DNA of 64,000 nucleotides, from the NCBI GenBank assembly GCA_016906335.1, contig JADEYG010000003.1, forward strand, positions 558,001-622,000, read 5' to 3'. Below, piece after piece: positions 52,916-63,754 of this stretch. Position 1 is the first letter of the stretch. The number at the start of each line of letters is the position of its first letter. Position numbers and translations under genes: made by a program. The notes under the pieces were generated by a model. That model saw only the letters and a list, made by a program, of their open reading frames with translations, searched no databases and had not been told where the DNA came from. This DNA comes from Novakomyces olei. Lineage: Eukaryota > Ascomycota > Novakomycetes > Novakomycetales > Novakomycetaceae.

Positions 52916-54409
52916 ATGGCGTCAGCGCGTCGAATTCCGTCAGAGTCTCGGCGCTTTACAGGAAACACGAGCCGTTCTTCCTCAGAGGCAGTGTCACCGG
53001 CATCGCTTTACCTGAACTCCCTGCGCGATGCGAGTCCTCTCTCTGCTCGAATGCAGAGCAGTATCTACTCCGACACAACTGAGCCCACGTCTGGATCGGC
53101 AGAAGGCCCTTTCCCTGGCATGATGCTCGAGGCAATGCCAGTCACAAAGCCAAGAATGGCGCCTTCATTAGCTTCAATGTCTGTATCGGCATACAGTGAC
53201 GGGGGAGAGGGGTACTTGTCCTCCGACACGGATTCTGCTCCGCAAAAATTTGTACTTGACAAGATTATCGCTACTGGTGGATCTTCTACCATCTGGCGCG
53301 CAGTGGGGTGCGGCACGTTTGCCCAGTCTTCCATTGTCGCTGTGAAAGTAGTGCAAAAAGTACCGCCTCCATCGTCGGCCTCGTCAGCAATTTCTCGAGA
53401 TCAGCAGGACTCGTCGAGCACTACGAGTCTTACATTATCGCCCACATCCCTTTCACCGTTCGAACGTACATATACCGCTGCGGCTCCCGCCTCTTTACCC
53501 TCAACGGCCAACTCTACTAATGGCTTTTGCAGTGCAAGTCAGGGCATCTCTTGTATAACAACAGCAACGACGACGACGACAAACTGCCAGCGAGACGTTT
53601 ATCATGAATTAGATGTTTGGAGATCGATAAGCTCACGGGGCCTGTGTCACCGTAACATTCTGCCGATGACTCACATGCACGAGAGTGCCAATTACATGTA
53701 CATTGTATCCCCCTTCATGGACGGAGGATCGCTGTTTGACTTTCTAGTCAAACGGGAAAAAGCAGGCAAAAGGGCCTTACTGCCTTTGCAAGTCGTCCTT
53801 CGCTGGACAAAGCAAACAGCTGAGGCTTTGGATTGGCTTCATAACGTTTGCGGAGTCGTTCATGGCGATATTAAACTGGAAAATATCTTACTCGCGAGGT
53901 TTGGCGACGGTCCCTGCGATATGAATGCTTTTATCGCGGATTTTGGAATGGCGCAGTACCTTCAAACAAGCCTTACTCAACCTGCTTCACCTAATAATGA
54001 AACCACGTCTTTAGCTTCAAGCGCTGCTGGACTAAATACTGATAGCTTAAATACTGCTGGAGGCCCAGTTGGATCTCTGGCTTACGCGTCTCCTGAACAA
54101 TTACGGTGCCTAGGGAGCAATATTCGTACAAAGGACAGTGATGCTTGGGCTTATGGCTGCTGCGTTTACGGACTGCTTACTGGCCAACTGCCTTTTGCTC
54201 ATCCAATGCCACAAAAGCTGAGGCAACTGATCTTGGCCGGAGAGTATGACAATGAATTGCTAGAGCAGATGGCACTCAGTATTGAGGGATTGCCAGTGAA
54301 CGAGGGACAGAAAAGTGTACTGGCCCGAGTTGTTCGTCAGTGTCTAGATCCTGATTGTGCGAGCCGATGCAATTTATCGCAGATACTAATGGATTTGTAT
54401 GTCCACTGA
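52916..54409 (+). CDS. Ser/Thr protein kinase with HGD catalytic loop and loop insertions
   Basis: Single exon, 497 residues. A Ser-rich N-terminal region of about 110 residues precedes the kinase domain. The Gly-rich loop reads ATGGSSTIW near 120 and the VAIK lysine is in VAVKVVQK near 145. A roughly 90-residue Ser/Thr-rich insertion separates it from helix C (YHELDVWRSI). HRNILPM and the catalytic loop VVHGDIKLEN near 316 follow (HGD instead of HRD, with Asp, Lys and Asn kept). Then come ADFGMA near 342, a second Ser/Thr/Asn-rich insertion in the activation segment, and GSLAYASPEQL, DAWAYGCCVYGLLTGQLPF. All residues for catalysis are present, so it is probably active. The family is not pinned; it lies among fungal kinases with HGDIKLEN loops. 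Substrates are unknown. Confidence 0.85.
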   Translation: MASARRIPSESRRFTGNTSRSSSEAVSPASLYLNSLRDASPLSARMQSSIYSDTTEPTSGSAEGPFPGMMLEAMPVTKPRMAPSLASMSVSAYSDGGEGYLSSDTDSAPQKFVLDKIIATGGSSTIWRAVGCGTFAQSSIVAVKVVQKVPPPSSASSAISRDQQDSSSTTSLTLSPTSLSPFERTYTAAAPASLPSTANSTNGFCSASQGISCITTATTTTTNCQRDVYHELDVWRSISSRGLCHRNILPMTHMHESANYMYIVSPFMDGGSLFDFLVKREKAGKRALLPLQVVLRWTKQTAEALDWLHNVCGVVHGDIKLENILLARFGDGPCDMNAFIADFGMAQYLQTSLTQPASPNNETTSLASSAAGLNTDSLNTAGGPVGSLAYASPEQLRCLGSNIRTKDSDAWAYGCCVYGLLTGQLPFAHPMPQKLRQLILAGEYDNELLEQMALSIEGLPVNEGQKSVLARVVRQCLDPDCASRCNLSQILMDLYVH

Positions 54410-55278
54410 TGAGAGAAGAAAAGGCGATAGGAAAGAGGGAATACGGAAAGAAAATCAGGGAAAAAAGAAAACGAAAAGGAAGGAGAAATTACGAGGAAAA
54501 CAAAATATATTACGGGGATAATAATAATGAAAAGGAACAGGGACGTGATGATATCGGGACTGGAATAAGTGTTCTATAGTGTGCAGCTGTGCAGCTTTGC
54601 TGTTTGTATTTTTATGAAAAGCTAAATTTTTATGGAAAATTTAAAGTTGTTGGTGTTTGTCTGATTTTGTTTTGTTGATAGCCAATTGAGCGGGGTCACT
54701 GGGTATGGTTTTATGTTCATATTTGTTTTGATTCGATTATACTTTGTGAGACGATGGAAGATTATATTTATTTTCATTCGTCTGTTTGTGGAAGTATTCT
54801 CAATTGTTTTTTTTGTTACGTTTCATGTCATCTACTTCAATAGTTATATTAAACCATACATATCCGACAAAATGCATCTTTCGCGAGCAAAGTCATTGAT
54901 CAAAGACTGTTTATTATCTTGGGTAATTTGCTCTAGCTTTTTCTTTTTTGTATTCTGGATTTTTGATGCTTCCTATCATTATGGCTTGTTATCACATTAT
55001 TATTTTTCTTGTTTTGTGATTGATAATTGATATTTTTCGTTCTTGTGCAAAGGGTGGTATCACCTCTTCTCTCCGCCGTTCGTTTTCGTACACGGAATGG
55101 CAGTTTTTATGGTTTTACAACAAGAAAAAGGTTATATTGCATAATAGTATTATTATATATACAATAATATACAATAATATACAATAATATACATAGCATA
55201 TAACCCTCGAACCTTTTATCAATAAGCTCGAAGTAGTCATTGGTCCAGTAGATATATCCGATTCTCTCTTCCGTCTCA
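54410..55278. other. Intergenic between convergent kinase and Mpv17-family gene
   Basis: 869 bp. The first 170 bp are purine-rich, then T-rich. A four-unit 11-bp repeat (ATAATATACAA) lies at 55153-55197. A hydrophobic plus-strand frame at 54686-55030 is explained by T-richness (see rejected). Confidence 0.5.
55153..55197. repeat. 11-bp tandem repeat downstream of the Mpv17-family gene
   Basis: About four units of ATAATATACAA. They lie in the 3' flank of the minus-strand gene, 80-125 bp after its stop. Confidence 0.8.
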
Positions 55279-56459
55279 TTATCCAACCCTGGGCGGTGCT
55301 GGTTTGCCGGCGTCAGGGTCCTTTTCGCTAGAACGTTCAATTTCACGACGAACAATCTTGTTGGCAGCATTGATATAAGTGCCGACAATAAACGCGAGCA
55401 AGTTGAAAAAGGGTACCCAATACTCTGGAGGCAAGTATGCCTGGGCGAGGAACAGTGCAGGTGGTGAAGTGGCCCAAGTAAGTTTAATGGCCTGATATTA
55501 GTAAGGAGATAAAACAAGGAAAGAATTTAAAACTGATACTGAAAAACAACGAGAGTACACAACAACCAAATTGACGTGCTCTAGTAACCCTTTTAAAAAT
55601 AGATAAAAAAAAAAACAGTACGCAATCGACAAATATAAAAAAAATGGTAAAATTGAGAAAAGACCAACAAGCAAAACTGTAGAGCTTACATGTGGGAACC
55701 CAGCAGCAACCGTTCTACGCACTTGCTTAAACGATCGTGCGCCAGCAATTATGGCCATACTTGCAAGATAAACGGCATTTTGTATTGGCGCGATCTGATA
55801 ACATTAGCACGCCCATGGATAAATGAATGTAATTCTTACTCCCAGATTGTGAAAAACAATCTGCAGCAGTTTGGCAAGCATCGTATTTTTCTTGCCCTGA
55901 AAAAGCCGCTGGGATAACCCAATTAAATCTGTGAAAAGATTAGAGGGATGTTGTACGCTATCTTCTTACAATGCGATACTGGTGCAGACACGAAGAACCC
56001 TGTGGCGGAGTTAGTAAAAGCTCAACCAGCCTGGCAACTGCCATGGCTCTTGTCCATTTTTTACTCTTTTTCATTTTTTTCTCCTGTTCAGTTTTCTTTC
56101 GTTGACAATGCTTATTTTTAGATTCTTTTTGGTCCCTTCACTATGCCTTTTGTCTCTTGTTGGCATTATCTAATCAATCTCTCCAAACACTGTCTCAATT
56201 GCCTCATTTTTTGTGCAGTCGTACCATAGATAAACATTTTTGGAACTCGCGGAGTAAAGTAAGCGCCCAAAGCAGATTTCGCGTTGGCATTACGCGCCGA
56301 GCGCGGAGCATAAGACCGCGCTACCTTCTCTGCCGCGACGGTGGCAAGAAACTCTCCGAGAGCAGAAAGAGTTCCCGAAGTAACAGATTTGGTTAAAAGA
56401 GGCCGACGCGCCAGTGCTTGACTGTACTCGCGAGCTAAAGCGTCCACGCCTGGAGCCAT
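55279..56459 (-). CDS. Mpv17/PMP22/Sym1 family membrane protein
   Basis: Five exons: 56459-56225, 55999-55970, 55928-55840, 55794-55690, 55491-55279. Joined length is 672 nt, 223 residues, normal for the family. The N-terminus has LAREYSQALARRPLLTKSVTSGTL and ALGEFLA, the Y-x-x-x-L-x-x-x-P-x-x-T-K-x-x-T signature. YGGFFVSAPVSHYLIGL and the C-terminal signature IKLTWATSPPALFLAQAYLPPEYW and VPFFNLLAFIVGTYINAANK follow. Members are four-TM proteins of peroxisomal or mitochondrial inner membranes (PXMP2, Mpv17, Sym1). The split between peroxisome and mitochondrion cannot be made from sequence; the lack of a clear presequence leans to PMP22. Exon 2 has 30 nt. Confidence 0.88.
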
Positions 56460-57405
56460 ATTGCAGAGTCTTGACTGTACAATTGAAAATTAAATCAATT
56501 GCTCAAGGCGGTAAGTATAAGGAAAAGTGGATAGGCTCAAACAAAAAGGTTCAAAGCAAATAGGCTCAAAGTATAAAGGCTCTAATCGTGGTGGGTTAGC
56601 AAACTGTCTGCCACAGCTTTCGGCAGCTCTAGCGGGGTTTGACGGCGGGATGTTTGCTCAAGCAATACTGATAAGATTAGTTTGTTATAGCGCAGTTAGC
56701 GCTATATATAAAGTCTTTACACAGTGTATACACGTCTATATATGTATGTGTTCTGTCTATATTCAAGTGCCAACTTGTTCTTTGTTCTTTCAACGTTTTT
56801 CGGACAATAGACTATTTTAACTAGCTTTACTCCTAAATACACATATTCGCTTACTGGACGACGCGTCCACGACAGCTGTCTGTCTTTTAATTTTAAGTTT
56901 ATATGTAGCGTACTCTATTCTTTTAATTTCCGCATTTTAGAGTATAGCCACTTATCGGTCTCGTGTACAAACAATACAGCCAGAGCATGCCGATCCCATT
57001 CATTCTGCATATTTAGAAAGCCTATTTTCGAATCGGGATTGCGATCGGATTCAGCGCGCGCGTTTATCTTGACACTTTGTGTTTATTAAGGCTCCAATCT
57101 AGTGTCTCAGGCTCAAATTGTTGGATACAGGAACGATTCTGCTAGTTTGTAGCAATATACTTGCGCCATAAAACTCTACGCTTGCAGACTGAGCCGCGTT
57201 ACCGAAAGCGTGCAGTTCAGTGTTACTTGAAACCACGCCAAAGCAATCTTCGCCGTTTCAGTCTGCGTAATAAATTTCGGTACTACATTCGATATTACTT
57301 GTCCTTACCTTGTGTCGCCTCAGGGACTGTTTAGGGTTTTCTGCGCCGTTCTATTAGACAGACTTTTGAAGCAGGAGGAGCAGATCAGACTGGCCAGGTT
57401 TCGCG
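56460..57405. promoter_or_regulatory. Long divergent spacer upstream of the Zn2Cys6 regulator
   Basis: 946 bp between the divergent Mpv17-family gene and the transcription factor. A short repeat AAAGGTTCAAAG/AATAGGCTCAAAG occurs at 56530-56585 (GGCTCAAA three times). A plus-strand frame before the TF start ends at an in-frame TGA (57366-57368). No other gene was seen. Confidence 0.45.
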
Positions 57406-60282
57406 ATGCAGCAAGGCACGGGCCCCGTAATGATGCCCAATCTGGGCTCAGAGTCATACAAGACACTGGCACGGTCTTCACGGCAAAGGAACCGTACTCA
57501 GGTGGCCTGTACGGAATGCCACCGGCGAAAACAAAAGGTAACTTTTACTGAATTAATTTACTAGGCAATTTGATGGAAAAAGCGGGGGACTCCCCAAGCC
57601 GCCTCGACGAGGGGGAAAAAGCAAATTACGGTAGAATGGATCGTGTAAAAATACGCGAGAGCAGGACTGGGTGTTGAGCTCTTTAGCGCCACAGTCCTTT
57701 ATTCCTTTTATTTCAACAAAAATAAAAAAGTACTGGAGCGAGTAACTAACTGTCAGTGTAACCATGAATTGCCCTGCAATCAGTGTATAGCGCGCAAAGT
57801 CGGTGGGCTTTGCCGGTACGTCGATCGCAAAGACCGCAGATCTTCTGGTCCTGTTGCGGAAACACCCGACTCGTCAGGGACGATACCGCCATTCCCTCGG
57901 CCTCCTCAATTGCTCTCTGACGCGTCATCTCTGCTGGACCGGGTAGAGCTCTTTGAGAACCAGATACTGAGCCAGCAAATATCGGCGGAAGCCTCCGTAA
58001 AGTTTGCCGCTGGCAGCGGAACGGCATTACACTTGCCCAACGATCCGTCACTGTCGAGTGTATCTTCCTCGTCGGAAACGAGCCCCGAAGTTCACGGAGC
58101 CGGGTCCGCGCATACCTCCGAGTCCGACCGGGACGATGAGGAGGAGGCTGAGCACATGGCGACCCCGAGCTATGAGCTCGGGTACAGAGCGCATGCTCAA
58201 AACTCTGTACAAAAGCAATTGGACAATTTAAAGCTGGACTATGACGCTGCAGAGACCACGGAGGATCGGCTGTCGAACGCGGGCTTTAGCACGCCTCTTT
58301 CCTCGTCCCGCTCAAGGCAAGCCCCACCTCTGAGCGTGTTTGAAAAAGGAGAGATTGAGCGGTACATGGACTTTCTCCCTCCGCTGCCGTATGCCGTATT
58401 TCTGGTGGATTTATACTACCAATCACACGATCTCCATCTCTTGCCGCACCGTTCACACTTTATGAAATCGTTTGAGGCCTGGAAATCGACTCTAGCCAAG
58501 AGCGAAAAAGATCTGAATGTTACAGTGCTTGTGTTTTTCATGATGCAGTACAGTTTGCATAATCTGAACGATGCACAAAAAAAGTATGTCCTTGAGCTCG
58601 GCGACCCACTCGACATTCTTCGCCAAAAGTACTACCGGGCCGGCACGTACCTTCTCGGCTACGTACGCTGTGGGTTCTCCAAAGTCCTGTCGCTCGTGGT
58701 CAAGTTTGTATGCCACGCAGCGGCAGGAGAGATAGGAGAGAGCTGGCTTACCAGCTGTGCGGCAGTGCATTTAGCGCAGGATATGAATCTGCACCTGTCC
58801 GACAGAGAGCTGAACGTCTCTCCCGAGCGGAAGCAGCGTCGGCGGTACCTTTGGTGGCACCTGTACATCTACGACAGGCTTGTTGCGGACAAGCTTGGCC
58901 GGGCAAGTGTAATTGACCTGAGGCAGGTCAGTGTAGACCTGCCTGACCCAGAGCAGTTTGAGGGATCGGACAGGTACACTGTCCTGTCCCTGAGGGACAC
59001 TGCTCTCCTGCTGCTGACCCTCGAGCGTCGGCACAGTGCCTCCCGTGACCTCGACCACGAGTACATCCAGTCCCTGTCCTCACTGCTGACCCAGCGGGCC
59101 AAGTGCCTTACGCCAGTGTACAGGATACTCAACTGCGACACCTCCCTTGACGCTCGGCACCCAGAGATACTAAAGTACAGGTACTTTATCCACTCGCTGA
59201 TCTACTACACCTTCCACACTCTGCACCGGCAGTACTTTTACACAAGCAGCTCCCGTCTGGCTCCACACTCTTTGACGGCAAAGCAGTGGGAGGAAGGCTG
59301 CCGGGCGGCTATAAAGTACGCTCTTCTGCTTATTGCGGCACAGTACTTTGCCGTCAACGACAATGTCGTTTCCGGGTGCAAGTCTGGCGTCTCCTATTTC
59401 ACAGTGGACGCTTGTGTGCTGCTCACTGTCGCAGTCGTACGTGACCCATGCAACGAATGGGTGCCCGAGTGCCTCTCCGGCGTCCGCAAGGGCAAGTCTA
59501 TCGTCAGCCAGAGGGGGAACAAGCTGGCTGATCGAGGGTACAGGATTATATGTGCCCTGGAACAGAGAATGAATGCTGCCTTGGCATCAGCAGTTAAACG
59601 CCGAAAGGTGGGTGGAGGGCCGGAAAGGCTGAAGCCATCTCTGCCTCTGCCGAGCCAGTCACTAGAGACTCGGTCATCAGAGACTCGGTCACTAGAGACT
59701 CCCGAGTCTCAGGCAGGTTTTGGCACTGACAATGCCTCTGTAGCCCAGCAAAGGAGCCAGGCTCAGGCTGAGACTCAGTGGCAGTCTCAGACTCAGTGGC
59801 AGTGGCCGGCAGCGCAGCCGGTGCCGCCAGACTCTTTTTCGTCCGCCTCCAATGTGGACGGCAGCAGCGAGTCCTTCTTGGAGAGCCTCGACGGCGTAGT
59901 AAAGTCGCTCGTTTCCACCGATGGGTCTATCGGCTCTGTAAGCAGTGCTGACGATCTTTCACCAGAGTTTGGTGTTGTCACGCCGGAGCTGACAGACGAT
60001 GCGTGGACGTCGATTCTGAACAGCTACAATTACGATCCGTCAATGGCCGCCAGCGAGAACGATGCTAATGGATATACTGGCACAGAGTTTCCACCGTTCC
60101 AGCAGCCAACTGCCCCACAAACTGACCCGCTGGCCATGTACACTTCCGCCGTTAAGGACACGGGTGGTAATGACACGGTTGCCAGCGGAGTCGGCGAAAC
60201 GAGGCTGCCGAAACGGACGGCCGAGCTGTTGTACGACTTGAACGAGTACCAGTACCTGGAACAGTTTTCGTTTGGGCTCTAG
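57406..60282 (+). CDS. Zn2Cys6 fungal-specific transcription factor
   Basis: Two exons: 57406-57537 and 57757-60282. Joined length is 2658 nt, 885 residues. The binuclear zinc cluster is split by the intron. Cysteines 35 and 38 (ACTECHRRKQK) come from exon 1 and cysteines 45, 51, 54 and 63 (CNHELPCNQCIARKVGGLC) from exon 2, giving C-x2-C-x6-C-x5-C-x2-C-x8-C. The cluster is followed by basic residues and an acidic linker. The fungal-specific transcription factor domain occupies about 240-560 (GEIGESWLTSCAAVHLAQDM, RRRYLWWHLYIYDRLVADKLGR). The C-terminal 250 residues are Gln/Ser/Glu-rich, suited to activation. A short repeat (SLETRSSETRSLETPES) lies near 665. The regulated pathway is unknown; no metabolic cluster is nearby. 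Confidence 0.92.
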
Positions 60283-60797
60283 ACGGACACTGTATGGCTG
60301 TACAGCACTGGCACTGGCTGTGACTATATTTGCTCTTTTCGTTGCCGCCATTACTTTGTTTGATTATGTTTTACCGCGTGTACATCTTGTTTACTAGTGG
60401 ATAGTGCGTATCGTTCCGGATTTTTGCGGGGGGAGGCTTGTTTTGCAGTGCAGGTGTGTGTTTATGTACGGTTGTTTGTATGGGCTTATAAATATAAATA
60501 TAAATATAAATATAAATATAAATATAAATATAAATATAAATATAAATATAAATATAAATATAAATTACAAATAGATTGCCAAAATTGGGATAAAAGCTGT
60601 AATCCTCTATTAAAGCAGCAATTATTATTTGTTGGTAAACTTCGATAATTAATTCAATAATTAATTCGATTAATTCACAATTAATTCGATTAATTCACAA
60701 TTAATTCGATTAATTCATAATTAATTCGATTAATTCATAATTAATTCGATTAATTCATAATTAATTCGATTAATTCAATAATCATGTTTGCCAAACC
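60283..60797. repeat. Spacer with two tandem arrays upstream of the UCS gene
   Basis: First array: (AAATAT)n at about 60487-60566, roughly 13 units. Second array: 20-bp units of AATTAATTCGATTAATTCAC/T at 60647-60780, about six copies, ending 17 bp before the ATG of the UCS-domain gene. Confidence 0.92.
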
Positions 60798-60834
60798 ATG
60801 GCGGCAATTCAGGCCCTGTCTCCGCAAGACTTGA
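60784..60834 (+). other. Short upstream ORF overlapping the UCS-gene start
   Basis: ATG at 60784 opens a 16-codon frame (MFAKPWRQF...) that overlaps the main ATG at 60798 out of frame and ends at TGA 60832-60834. Its context (ATCATGT) is weaker than the main start (ACCATGG), so leaky scanning is expected if the transcript includes it. Confidence 0.5.
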
Positions 60835-62129
60835 CGTCATTACCGGACCCAATTGACGACGACGCGCTTGACCGTCTCGCCGTGTCCTCACGCTCTATAG
60901 CTTTGCGCGATGCAATCGTTGAGCACGAGCAGATTTTGAAGTCTGTTCGATCGAGTCTGAGCGAAGCGGCCCCGACACTCAACGCTGGCCGCGCTTACGC
61001 CGCGCTCACACTCCTAAGTCATCTAGCCTCCAACGGTTCAGGGCACGTGACTGACGCGTCACTGTCTTTACTGCGTAATGCAGCAGCAGCACGTTTAGGC
61101 GCGGGACAAGACGCGAACGCGTCAGAGCGGGCGCGTAAACTCGTGCAGAGTGGGATCGCGTTGGATATTATTTCACGGGTTTACAACGGGAATGTCTCCC
61201 TGTGTGCATTGGCGAGCCGAGTCGTTTTTGATCTGGCCGCTGTCCAGGATCTGCGTCCCTTATTGGCTCAGCAAGGCGCCCTGCGTATTACTGCTCACGT
61301 ATACTTTACTGCTGAGGCATTGGCTGCCGATTTAAAGGCTCAGCAGACGCCTAATGACGCAGAATCAAAAGAGCCAATTGGCTCTACCGACTCGGCGTCT
61401 GTTAATGCTGCAAATGCTGTTTTGCAGGCTCGAACGTCGGCAGCCAGAGCTGTGGCTCGGATACTGACCCGCGTTAATCCTGACGTCTTTTTCGCTGGCA
61501 GAGTAAGCGCCCGCACGGGAATTGTTCCCGTCGTTGCTTTTTGCCTTGAACAGAGCACACGTGACTTGGCCTGGTCAACATCGTGCTTTGAAGCACTTGT
61601 GGCGCTTGCCAATTTAGCCTCGAGCGACGAGGATGCGTGTATTGCCATTGTAGAAAAGCATCTGGCTCCTATATACTCTATCTTTACCACTATGGATGGA
61701 GATCTACAGCTGCAACGGGCTGCCGCTCAAGTTTTATGCAACTGCTCTGCTTCTGATCGCGCGGCTATCCTCCTTTTGAAGGATGGAAAGGGGCCAAAGA
61801 TCATTGATACTTTGGTCACGTGCCTGGCCGCGCAAGATGAGGCGACGCGTACTGCCGCCAGTGGGGCAATCGCCATGCTGACAGAGAGTGATGACGTCAT
61901 TGATTACCTAAGCCAAGGGGAACCGAATTTGGTCGCTGTTCTTGTGCAAGGGTTTTCTGCTCAAGACACGGGTGTACAGCTGCGTGAGGCTACTGCCTTG
62001 CTGAATATGGCGACGCGTAACGCGGGGCTCAAGACGCGTATTGCAAAAGGCATTGCTCACCTTGAAGCAGCAGATGATTTGGAAGTGAAAGCCTTGCTCG
62101 CTGAATTGAAGGAGATATGTAGCAAATAG
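60798..62129 (+). CDS. UCS-domain (She4/Rng3/Unc45-like) protein, short form
   Basis: Single exon, 443 residues, all-helical with ARM-type repeats. The part resembling the UCS family is VRALARILTRVNPDVFF-like text (SAARAVARILTRVNPDVFF) and FEALVALANLASSDEDAC, then LQLQRAAAQVLCNCSAS and GVQLREATALLNMA. Unc45/She4/Rng3 are myosin chaperones of about 750-930 residues with a central and a UCS domain, sometimes TPRs. This protein is roughly half that length, and its first 170 residues would replace the central domain. The start ATG has a strong context. The alternative is a general ARM-repeat protein. Myosin folding is inference. Confidence 0.65.
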   Translation: MAAIQALSPQDLTSLPDPIDDDALDRLAVSSRSIALRDAIVEHEQILKSVRSSLSEAAPTLNAGRAYAALTLLSHLASNGSGHVTDASLSLLRNAAAARLGAGQDANASERARKLVQSGIALDIISRVYNGNVSLCALASRVVFDLAAVQDLRPLLAQQGALRITAHVYFTAEALAADLKAQQTPNDAESKEPIGSTDSASVNAANAVLQARTSAARAVARILTRVNPDVFFAGRVSARTGIVPVVAFCLEQSTRDLAWSTSCFEALVALANLASSDEDACIAIVEKHLAPIYSIFTTMDGDLQLQRAAAQVLCNCSASDRAAILLLKDGKGPKIIDTLVTCLAAQDEATRTAASGAIAMLTESDDVIDYLSQGEPNLVAVLVQGFSAQDTGVQLREATALLNMATRNAGLKTRIAKGIAHLEAADDLEVKALLAELKEICSK

Positions 62130-62294
62130 CCTGAGCCATTTCAAGAGAGGGAGACGCATGCTTCTTTTATAAGGCAACAGTCTGGTTATGCGTTCTGGAA
62201 GGGTCCTGCGACCGTTCTCAAACATTTAGTGTCTCTTGACTTGTATACATCTCTATTATTTGCTGTAAAGATTATTTGTCTACATACAGGGGTA

Positions 62295-63727
62295 TCATTG
62301 AGGGTTGGCCGGGTTCGAAGAGGCTTCATTTTTCCACTTCTCCCGTTCCATTTCATCATACTCATCACGATAATCGATCCAGCGCATTTGATCGTCCTCC
62401 TTGGCCTCACCGCCTTGTCTTACTGCCGTCACAAAAATATCATCGCCTGCTCCCTCAGCTGCACCGAACGCGTACCCGCCTGCACGATCTATAACGTGCA
62501 GTAAATGTGTCATTGAAGCCTTGTCTTCAACAGCTAAAGTCTCAAAAGCAACAAGGCCAAAATCTTCGACGATCTCAGCTACAGCTTCGTTTAGCCGACC
62601 GTACCGCGCAAGTCGAGGGTCGCTATTGAGTCGAGGCAGCAGGTAGCTTAGGTCTTGAACTTGCTTGTAGAAATCAAGATGGAAGTCTATGAAACATGGG
62701 TTAGATCTATCTTTGACGTGTTCAAACTTCAAAAATAAAGCACAGTCGATCATCATTAAAAGGCAAAAGAACAGAAGAGGGTGAAATAATCAGGATCAAA
62801 TAAACAATTAACAATCAATACACCTACCGAGCGGCCCGTAATTTGCAAGCAAATCGATCTTTGAAAGCACATTGACTTGTGGCAGTTCAAGTTGCAGCAT
62901 ACTCTTGAGAGCCAGCATCAGGACAGAAATGTACTTTGCCGGATCGCTGCAGTGATGCGAGTCTACCAGATTTACGACAACAGGCTTCCAAGTTAGCGTG
63001 AATTTTAATTGAAGAGTAGCATTAATGGAAACAAGTAAAGCGCCAGATGATTAAGTAGCCAGACTCGCGAATCATAGCTGGCTCCATAGCAGGTGTTAAT
63101 TTTAACAGCATTCAACCCCACCGTGCCTTTCTTGATCTTCTTTTAAACGATTTATCATTTAATTTAATTTAATTTTGATTTTTTTTTTTTAAATTATTTT
63201 TTTGGAATTAATTAATCATTATTTAATTCTCGTAATTATTTGTGACAACTTACCCTGTACCCGAGCCGCTCAATGTGACCAATAATCGTCCGTAGAGCGC
63301 TGTGATGAGTAAACAGCTCAACTTGTCCCGGACAGTCGAAAAGCACATAGTTTTCTAGCAGGATTAGTACATTCAAGTACACAATAAACCCCAAACCTTG
63401 CAGCCTTTGCAACCCGCGCGAGAGCCAATCAGCGTTGGCCTCTATTGTCTCCATTGCATGAATAATCCCTCCGTTTGGCCCCAAGTTGGCGTCGTCCATA
63501 ATATCAGACAAGGGCACAAGGTCCATCGCGTTCAGTTCACAGGGATAGGAGAGACGGTCGTTCGCAGGGTCCAAATTAACTACTGAGCATTTGCGGCCGA
63601 TAGCCGAAAGAAACTGGTGCATCCCATTACAGTATGTTGTTTTACCGCTACCCGGTGGGCCGATAACTATCTAAAATGCGTGAGCAAGTACGGTTTGTCT
63701 CGTCCGCCTTACCTGACAGAACGGCAT
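62295..63727 (-). CDS. GPN2: GPN-loop GTPase 2
   Basis: Five exons: 63727-63713, 63670-63397, 63354-63254, 62984-62828, 62686-62295. Joined length is 939 nt, 312 residues. The spliced start is MPFCQIVIGPPGSGKTTYCNG with the P-loop, then VVNLDPAND (switch region) and the GPN motif in LGPNGGIIHAME. It continues with VLFDCPGQVELFTHH (G3), VVVNLVDSHHCSDP and VNVLSKIDLL (G4), and DRAGGYAFGA. The C-terminus (RWIDYRDEYDEMEREKW) is characteristic of GPN2 rather than GPN1 or GPN3. Family members help assemble and import RNA polymerase II. Exon 1 has just five codons. The intron after exon 2 uses a GTTTGG donor. It is convergent with the UCS gene. Confidence 0.93.
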
Positions 63728-63754
63728 TACGACAAGACCGGCATCTGCATTTCC

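Noticed and set aside
54686-55030. 114-codon hydrophobic plus-strand ORF
   Set aside because: No ATG at its start, T-rich composition explains the Phe/Ile/Tyr content, and it lies between convergent genes.
60397-60648. Plus-strand ORF with a long Lys-Tyr repeat
   Set aside because: Translation of the (AAATAT)n array; no start context or conserved part.
62305-62325. B-box-like GGGTTCGAAG resembling a tRNA T-loop
   Set aside because: It lies in the coding 3' end of GPN2, with no A-box or cloverleaf around it.
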